22,435 bases of DNA from NCBI GenBank assembly GCA_022758935.1, contig JAEMQG010000187.1, positions 1-22,435 of the forward strand, written 5' to 3'. Position numbers and translations under genes: made by a program. This document shows positions 6,660-13,000 of the stretch, one piece after another (position 1 is the stretch's first letter; each line of letters begins with the position of its first letter). Source of the stretch: Candidatus Nitrosopumilus sp. (GTDB lineage: Archaea > Thermoproteota > Nitrososphaeria > Nitrososphaerales > Nitrosopumilaceae). The notes below the pieces were generated by a model, which saw nothing but the letters and a program-made list of their open reading frames with translations, was not told the DNA's origin and searched no databases.

Positions 6660-6682
6660 AGAAACATTCCTTGATGAAAACC

Positions 6683-6690
6683 ATTTAAAC
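6683..6690 (-). promoter_or_regulatory. TATA-like box of tRNA-Val
   Basis: The reverse strand reads GTTTAAAT, whose TTTAAAT core starts 30 nt before the first tRNA base. Confidence 0.5.
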
Positions 6691-6738
6691 TTTGAGACAA
6701 GTAAGAATCTAGAAATTTGATCAGAGTTTTGGACAAGT

Positions 6739-7749
6739 ATGGTTGATTTAGATTTTTTTTCTAGTCCGATAGGATTAGGCCACGCAACAAGAGACATTGC
6801 TATTGCAAACAATTTAGAAAACATTTCAACAAAATTTGTAACAGGTGATGGAGCTGCAACAATAATAAAAAATTCAGGTTTTAGTGTCAAAGATGTATAC
6901 ATGCCTCCACAATTCATTGTGGAAAATGGAGTGTTGAAAAATCCTACAAGATGGCTATGGAGATATTACCAATATTATAAAAGATGTAAAAAAATATCTA
7001 GTAAAATTATAGAGTGTGATAAACCAAACCTAGTTGTAAGTGATGAAGATTTTGCATCACTTTCTATTGCCCAAAGTAAGAAAATACCGACTGTTCTAAT
7101 TACAGATATCATTCAAACTAATTTTGTAAAGGGATTAGCATCATTTATTGAAAAAAAGATGAATAAATCAATGCAAGTAATTATAAAAAAATGTGATACT
7201 GTAATTATTCCTGAAAATGGTCCTGATGAAGAAAATATTAAAAGGGTCGGTCCTGTTGTGAGACAAACAAGTTTTTCAAGAGAAGATCTTCGGAAAAAAT
7301 TTGCTTTTGACAAAAAGACGATAGTCGTTTCAATAGGAGGAACAGATGCAGGATTGTTTCTCATTGAAAAAATGCTGAAATTAAAACCAAAAATGGATCT
7401 TGATTTTGTCATAGTTTCAGTTACCTCCTTGAGTAAAAAGTTTGACGAGGCTGTTAGAAATTTGGAATTTGTAGATAATCTTCATGAGATGATTTATGCA
7501 GCTGATGTTCTTGTATCTCTTGCAGGCAAGTCAACCATAGATGAAGCAAGAGCGTATGGAACGCCTGCAATTTTTATTCCAATAAAGGGTCATTTTGAAC
7601 AAGAGGACAATGCCAGAGGAGAAGGATTTGTTTTTGATGATATTAATAGATTGGAAAAATTAATTCTAGAAAAATTAGATCAAAGGCGAACCCCTGTGGA
7701 AACCAAGGGGGCAATCAAAGCTAGTGAGATAATTAAAAAGTTGATTTGA
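6739..7749 (+). CDS. GT-B fold glycosyltransferase, MurG/GT28-like
   Basis: The 336-residue protein has two Rossmann-like halves. The N-terminal half begins with PIGLGHATRD (residues 10-19), the glycine-rich acceptor-side loop of MurG-like enzymes. The C-terminal half has VVSIGGTDAG (196-205) and a nucleotide-sugar binding stretch, LAGKSTIDEARAYGTPAIF (261-279), followed by HFEQEDNA (285-292). It should transfer a sugar from a UDP- or similar donor to a lipid, glycan or protein, probably at the membrane face. Archaea of this type lack peptidoglycan, so surface or S-layer glycans are more likely targets; this is inference. It is divergent from tRNA-Val. A small hairpin (CCCCT at 7691, AGGGG at 7706) sits in its last codons. 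Confidence 0.8.
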   Translation: MVDLDFFSSPIGLGHATRDIAIANNLENISTKFVTGDGAATIIKNSGFSVKDVYMPPQFIVENGVLKNPTRWLWRYYQYYKRCKKISSKIIECDKPNLVVSDEDFASLSIAQSKKIPTVLITDIIQTNFVKGLASFIEKKMNKSMQVIIKKCDTVIIPENGPDEENIKRVGPVVRQTSFSREDLRKKFAFDKKTIVVSIGGTDAGLFLIEKMLKLKPKMDLDFVIVSVTSLSKKFDEAVRNLEFVDNLHEMIYAADVLVSLAGKSTIDEARAYGTPAIFIPIKGHFEQEDNARGEGFVFDDINRLEKLILEKLDQRRTPVETKGAIKASEIIKKLI

Positions 7750-7795
7750 AAGATCCAATCCTTAATAGATGGTCAATTAATTTTGTAAAAATGCG

Positions 7796-9211
7796 ATGGT
7801 AAAATTAGTTGTAGCCAAGTTTGGTGGAAGTGCACTTGGAATTGATGGAGTATCCATTCCTCTGGTCATTGATAGAATTAATGATTTAAAGAAAGATTCC
7901 AAAGTTATTGCAGTTTTTTCAGCCCCCCTTACAATTCAGAATGGAAAAAAACGCTCCCTTACAGACGTAATTTTAGAGCAGGGAAGAAATGCAGAAAATG
8001 GGGAAAAGGCAAATTTGGATGAAATAAAGGCATGCTATGAAAAAATTTTGGAACTGGTAAATGCAGAGAACAAACAAGATTGCAAGAAAACCATTGATTT
8101 GTTCCTAGATAAAGCTCAAACTGCACTAGATGAGGCCCTTGAAAAAAAGGAATTTGTAGATGAGATACGTTCACGAGCACTTGCCTTTTCAGGTGAAATT
8201 TTAATGTCACATGTAATGAATTACATTCTGAAAAGCAATGGAATAAAGAGTGATGCAGTAAGTTATGACAACTGGCCAATAATTACAGATCACAACATTG
8301 AATCAACAAATTTTCTTGCATCAAAATCTAGAGAAAGATTGGATAAAACTGCCAAACTTGTTGAAGAAAATCAGGTAGTGACAATTGGTGGATTTATTGG
8401 CAAAACTCTGGAAGGCGTAACTACTACCTATGAGCGAGGAGGTTCGGATAGAACAGCAGCTGATCTTGGAATATTATTTCATGAAAAATATGAGACCAGA
8501 ATAGATTTTGAAAAAGACATCTCTGTAGTATCTGCAGATCCAAAAATTGTTGAATTTGGCCTGAGTGATGTAGACCAGTTATCATACAATGAAGCAAGAC
8601 TGGCAGGAATGTTTGGAATGAAGATTTTAGATCCAATTGCAATAAAGGAAATTGTTGAAAATGGCGTCGATATTCCAATAATTGTTACAAACATGCAAAA
8701 GCCATCAAAAATTACTACAATTAAGAGAATCTCTGATAATAACACTGGCCATCCAATCAAAATAGTTACTGGTAAAGAAAATTGCGCCATTTTTAAAATT
8801 GAGACAAGCTCTGGGCAACGTCTTATATCATCCCTTGATAAAGAAAAAAGATACAACGAGTATGTTATTTTATCACCATTTACCAAAGATGGAATTGAAT
8901 TTTCAAGAATTTTATTTTTGGATGGGGATTATGTAAAGAAAAATGAGAAATATTTTCTTGCATTTGATTCACTTGCATCAATTACATACAACCGGGGAGT
9001 AATCACATTAATTGGCGATGAGATGTGGAGAGTGCAGCAAGTAGCATCAAGGACCAGCGCAAAGATTGGCGAAGCTGGACTAAACATTTTGAATATGGAT
9101 GCACAAGAAGAGACTTCAAGAATAATTATTGTGATTGAGGATTCTGGGGATAACATCAAAAAGGCAATCAATGCAGTTCATAAAGAAAAATCAGAGATTA
9201 ATTTTGATTAA
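7796..9211 (+). CDS. aspartate kinase
   Basis: The 471-residue protein phosphorylates aspartate, the first step toward lysine, threonine, methionine and related compounds such as ectoine. It shows the kinase start KFGGSALG (8-15), the substrate/nucleotide region TIGGF (196-200) with YERGGSDRTAADLG (212-225), and SADPKIV (246-252). The C-terminal part (about 320-471) holds two ACT-type regulatory domains, with ITLIGDEM (403-410) and GLNILNMDAQEETSRIIIVI. These domains usually sense lysine or threonine. Length is normal for the monofunctional enzyme. It lies 46 nt after the glycosyltransferase gene and could be read with it, though the functions are unrelated. No lysine riboswitch is seen upstream. 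Confidence 0.93.
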   Translation: MVKLVVAKFGGSALGIDGVSIPLVIDRINDLKKDSKVIAVFSAPLTIQNGKKRSLTDVILEQGRNAENGEKANLDEIKACYEKILELVNAENKQDCKKTIDLFLDKAQTALDEALEKKEFVDEIRSRALAFSGEILMSHVMNYILKSNGIKSDAVSYDNWPIITDHNIESTNFLASKSRERLDKTAKLVEENQVVTIGGFIGKTLEGVTTTYERGGSDRTAADLGILFHEKYETRIDFEKDISVVSADPKIVEFGLSDVDQLSYNEARLAGMFGMKILDPIAIKEIVENGVDIPIIVTNMQKPSKITTIKRISDNNTGHPIKIVTGKENCAIFKIETSSGQRLISSLDKEKRYNEYVILSPFTKDGIEFSRILFLDGDYVKKNEKYFLAFDSLASITYNRGVITLIGDEMWRVQQVASRTSAKIGEAGLNILNMDAQEETSRIIIVIEDSGDNIKKAINAVHKEKSEINFD

Positions 9212-9217
9212 GTGAAA

Positions 9218-9330
9218 GTGGCGTTACGGGCTTACACCTGTAGCGCCATTAAGGGTTTATTCATGGACCGTTATCATGATTTAGTCCGGCGTTACCCAAA
9301 AACACGCGTTAGTTATAGTTGATTTTTCTA
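9218..9330 (+). ncRNA. candidate structured RNA downstream of aspartate kinase
   Basis: A GC-rich island in AT-rich DNA folds into two hairpins. The first pairs 9219-9230 with 9237-9248 (12 bp including two G-U pairs, loop CTTACA). The second has an outer stem GGGT (9253-9256)/ACCC (9294-9297) and an inner stem GGAC (9265-9268)/GTCC (9284-9287), separated by an open internal loop. An ACA triplet (9302-9304) lies 14 nt after the inner stem, the spacing of H/ACA guide RNAs. A T-run follows (9323-9327). It could instead be the 3' UTR of the kinase mRNA. A 36-codon frame crosses it but uses arginine codons (CGG, CGT, CGC) that neighbours avoid. Confidence 0.45.
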
Positions 9331-9341
9331 GTATTTAGAGA

Positions 9342-9357
9342 TGATCTATATAGATCA
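9342..9357. repeat. 16-bp perfect palindrome between convergent genes
   Basis: TGATCTATATAGATCA is identical on both strands and lies 2 nt from the stop codon of the small membrane protein gene. It may be a terminator or protein site. It shares its TGATCTA half with the palindrome near 5206. Confidence 0.5.
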
Positions 9358-9358
9358 G

Positions 9359-9559
9359 TTAGTTACGCTCAGCTAAAAACCACAAAATCAGTCCTACACC
9401 AATTATTGCATACCACTTGAAGTTTTTTTTGTTGATGAAAATATTTGCAGAGCCCAACTCGTCAGGATTGGCTTTGCGGATTTTTCTCATCTCAAATGCT
9501 TGAGCAATCAAGCCCCCTGTAAGAAGTACGATTGCTAAAAATCCCAAAATCCACTGCAT
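9359..9559 (-). CDS. small two-helix membrane protein
   Basis: The 66-residue protein has a hydrophobic segment at residues 3-21, a charged cytoplasmic-type middle (EMRKIRKANPDELG) and a second hydrophobic segment at about 49-63. No known motif is recognised. The ATG at 9559 has a TATA-like CTAAATAA 28 nt upstream, which supports a leaderless gene with this start. It converges on aspartate kinase and the RNA-like element. Function unknown. Confidence 0.7.
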   Translation of the reverse strand: MQWILGFLAIVLLTGGLIAQAFEMRKIRKANPDELGSANIFINKKNFKWYAIIGVGLILWFLAERN

Positions 9560-9580
9560 GAATTGGGTTGGAATTTTGGA

Positions 9581-9588
9581 TTATTTAG
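9581..9588 (-). promoter_or_regulatory. TATA-like box of the two-helix protein gene
   Basis: The reverse strand reads CTAAATAA; its TAAATA core starts 28 nt before the ATG at 9559. Confidence 0.5.
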
Positions 9589-9710
9589 AGATTGTATAAA
9601 TGGAATTTTGATTCATAATCTAAAAAAATATTAATAAAAAATTAACCGTTGAGTAGATTAGAAATTTCAGTATTTTTTGCAAGATTGTATCATTAAAAGA
9701 AACTAGATTT

Positions 9711-9845
9711 CTAATTTTCAAGTTGGCAAAAAATTTCAGCCATCAACTTTCTAGAGTATATTTTTTTGAAATAGTGTTTCAACAACTTTTGAGCATTCTG
9801 ATTTTTTTGATCCACTAGAGTTACAGTTTGAGGAGAAAGTTTATA
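9711..9845 (-). pseudogene. decayed C-terminal fragment of the 632-residue protein family
   Basis: An open stretch with no start codon lies between two stops on the reverse strand and encodes VDQKNQNAQKLLKHYFKKIY. The end of the 632-residue protein (17817-19715) reads EDQKAQEFLKQYFEKIY. The DNA also aligns over about 90 bp, for example around TATATTTTTT and TGTTTCAA, with a few small gaps. Just after the IYS codons the frame shifts, and the reading runs past the normal stop to a TAG at 9711. The rest of the gene is missing. It is best read as the relic of a second copy. Confidence 0.65.
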
Positions 9846-9860
9846 CTAAATCCAAAAATC

Positions 9861-9869
9861 GTTAAATAC
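9861..9869 (+). promoter_or_regulatory. possible TATA-like box of the S-layer/subtilase gene
   Basis: GTTAAATAC would start transcription near 9888-9892, giving a leader of about 150 nt before the ATG at 10041. Within that leader a 60-codon frame (from TTG 9893) overlaps the gene start but has no recognisable product. Confidence 0.35.
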
Positions 9870-10025
9870 TATTTATTGATTTTGAAGATGATTTGAGGGC
9901 TGAAATTATTATCCTATCTCATGATTTTGTTTTTGATTCAGAATTTTGCCTAGATTATACATATAAAAACACTTTTGATTTTAATAGTCTGTATTACTAC
10001 TTTGCTGACTATGACAAAATTGTCT

Positions 10026-10055
10026 ACAATCTTCCCTTAAATGACAAAAGATTGT
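10026..10055 (+). promoter_or_regulatory. hairpin enclosing the start codon of the S-layer/subtilase gene
   Basis: ACAATCTT (10026-10033) pairs perfectly with AAGATTGT (10048-10055). The 14-nt loop contains the ATG at 10041. It could regulate translation, although with 8 AT-rich pairs it is only moderately stable. Confidence 0.4.
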
Positions 10056-13000
10056 TTGAGAGAGATATTGAATAATAAGAATTTTGTTAGATTTACTAGT
10101 TTAATTATAATATTTTCTCTTGCAGTTTTTTCTACAAATTTTTTATTTGGATTTACCAATTTTGCCAACCAACAACCAATGATTCCAGTAGCACATGCAG
10201 CCAACGTTAACCTGTTTGTATCAGCAGAAAACTCTCAATTTGATAACTACATATCAGGACCTCAAGTAATTGAGGTTATTGTTAGCGATGTAGACATTAA
10301 CGATGTAATTACTGCTAAAGGCGAACCAGATGTCACAGTCAACGGAAAGACACTAAGAATGGTTCAAGCTGATGACGGTAATTGGTATGGTTACTTTGCA
10401 GACATACAAATGGCACAAATAGCTGATCAAACTTCATTTCTAGCTGGTATTCCGGGTATGGGTTTGGACTTTGGTACCTTTTGTGATAATAGTTCAGCTG
10501 GTCTTCGAGGGGGTGGTTCACTTGTATTTAGTGCACCAGAGTCTGTTGGTCTTGCAGTACCAGGTGATGTAACAGGTGGTGTACAAGGAACAACTACCAT
10601 AAAAGGTAGTACGACTTGTTCAGGTGTTACAGCAAACACTTTAGGAACACCACACATTAACGTAGTAAGACAAGCAAAACAGATCAACCAAAAATTGGCC
10701 AACACTGGTCAGATTAATGTTGATGTTGATGCATGGCCATTTATCCAACTCTACGATCTAAACCCATCTGGTAAAGTTGTAATTCAGTACAACAAAGGTG
10801 GTGGTGCTCAAACAACAACACTTACTTTTGATAAGGTTGACCAATTTGCCAAAGCAAGTTTAGATAGATTTGCATATACAACAGGGTCTGATGTTCATGT
10901 CACGATTACTGATTCATGGTTAAATATTGATCCAACCGACGAAGATTCTTGGACATTTGGTACCGTAGGAACCCCCTCGACAAACTACCAAGTATTCGAT
11001 AAGAATGGTGGGAACTTGGGCGATGTTACTTCTAACATTGGTGCAATAAGTCTAGACAATCTTTCGGACCTAATGTGTGGAAATAATTGTGTACTTAGAG
11101 TAAACCCCAATGTACAGAACAAACCTGTTGATGTCATTACCTTACAAGATAATGGAGATGACAATATCATTCATGGTGATACAAGTACTCAAAATCCATA
11201 CGAATGGAAGACATTAGGTGGAAACTTGTTGGGACAATTACCAATTACATTGACAGAACAGGGTTCAAATTCTGGAATATTTGGTACATATGATGAATTA
11301 AATAGATCTGACATTAAAATTACAGCAGATGCAGCAAGGGGAACCTCTGCATCTTTGAATTATAATAATATCCCAGTTACAATTCTTGTAGGATTTAACT
11401 TTGCAACAATTGATATCAAACCAATTGATGCTGAATGGTCTTCTGGTGAAGAAATTCCAATTTCTCTAGTTGACGGCGATGCAAACAGAAACAGCAAAGT
11501 CAAAGAGCACTTGGATTTATTCAATCCTAATGTTGATTTGATTCCATCTTTAAGGACAGGTATACCAAACACACTAGTTGGCTTAACTGGGGTTACCTTA
11601 GATGGTTTTAATGTTCCTTTCACTGTACAAAAATTCAGTGATAGGGCATTACTTGTCACTGAGACTCGAGCAACTATAACCCCTGGTGATACTCTTTCTT
11701 TATCATTTGGAACTATGGCAGACGTCTTCAAATCAACACCAATCAATAAGGCCAACTTCCACGGATTCGCACTATTCAATTATGATGTACGTGCACTGAA
11801 AAATACTGGAAACCTTGAAGGTATTACCTCAGTTGACATTACGTTATCTGGAGTACCAACCTTTACAACTCAAGCCTTACAGGGCTTAATTCTACTACCT
11901 CCAACATTTGTTGCAGGATCTACAGTTCCAATTCCAGGAACATTTGGTGCAAACGCAGCTACAGTTCCACTCACTGCAACATTTACAATAAATGGTGCTG
12001 TCGGTGATTCAATACCTGCAGGTACAACATTACCAATAGTTGCTGATGTCTTTGGATTCGGTTTTACAAATGATGGTAGAGAAAACAATGAAAGAATTTC
12101 TAACCAAATAATCAGATTAGAGCTAGAAGAGACAGGTGGTAACACTAGTACCTTTAATGGTACACTAGAGTACACCATGATCAACCAGCTTAACATACTT
12201 AATCCAGTAACATACACTACCCTAGTACCAATTTCTAATGAAACAAGCTTTATCGTAATGGATGATTTAGATAACGAAGGAGATTCTCCACTAGTCACAT
12301 ATAATGACTTGGGAGTAGATGGTACTGTAGTTCAAGTATCTGATCAAGAAGTAGTCAAAACTCATCTAGGTATTGCAGAATTTGACAAAAAAACATACAA
12401 TATCGATGACACAGTTACAATTACACTTGAAGATTTGGATCTTAACGTACACAATGATCTTGTCGATATCTATACAGTAGTCACTATACCTACTGATGCC
12501 AACTTTGATGTAGTTGGAGATAAAACCGTTACAAACGGTGGTACATCAATTGCATTAAGCACTGGTGATCAATTAGGTAGATTACTAGATGTCACATTTG
12601 ATGATTTACAATGGAAGACCCCAGCAGCAACAAGTTCTTGTCTAGCCCCGCTAGTAACACTTGTTGGAACAAATACTGGATTAGGTGGAACTGGATTATT
12701 TTCCCTTGTGGAGACAACTGGATCTTCGGGTATCTTTACTGGTGACTTTAAATTTCCTAAGGCATGGTGCAGGCCTGGTGCGACCGCTCCTGAATCTGTA
12801 ACCGATCTCGATATGCTAGTTAACTATGTTGACTTTAGAGATGCATCAGGGGACATCATTGATATCCCACATGGTGATGGAAAAAAATATGAATTACCTT
12901 TAGTTTCAGGATATTTTACGCCCCCAAGAGGATTTCAAATAACGAGTATTATTGGAAATAAAACTTCGACTGAAACAAAAAACTTTTTTTTCCTTCAAGC

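Noticed and set aside
7750..7795. lysine riboswitch before aspartate kinase
   Set aside because: The gap is only 46 nt, too short for the large lysine aptamer, and no stem structure is visible.
9212..9322. 36-codon frame starting with GTG right after the aspartate kinase stop
   Set aside because: It uses CGG, CGT and CGC for arginine, whereas neighbouring genes mostly use AGA; the same bases form strong hairpins, so an RNA element explains it better.
9893..10075. 60-codon frame upstream of the S-layer/subtilase gene
   Set aside because: TTG start, no binding site, no recognisable fold, and it overlaps the start of the large gene; treated as leader sequence.
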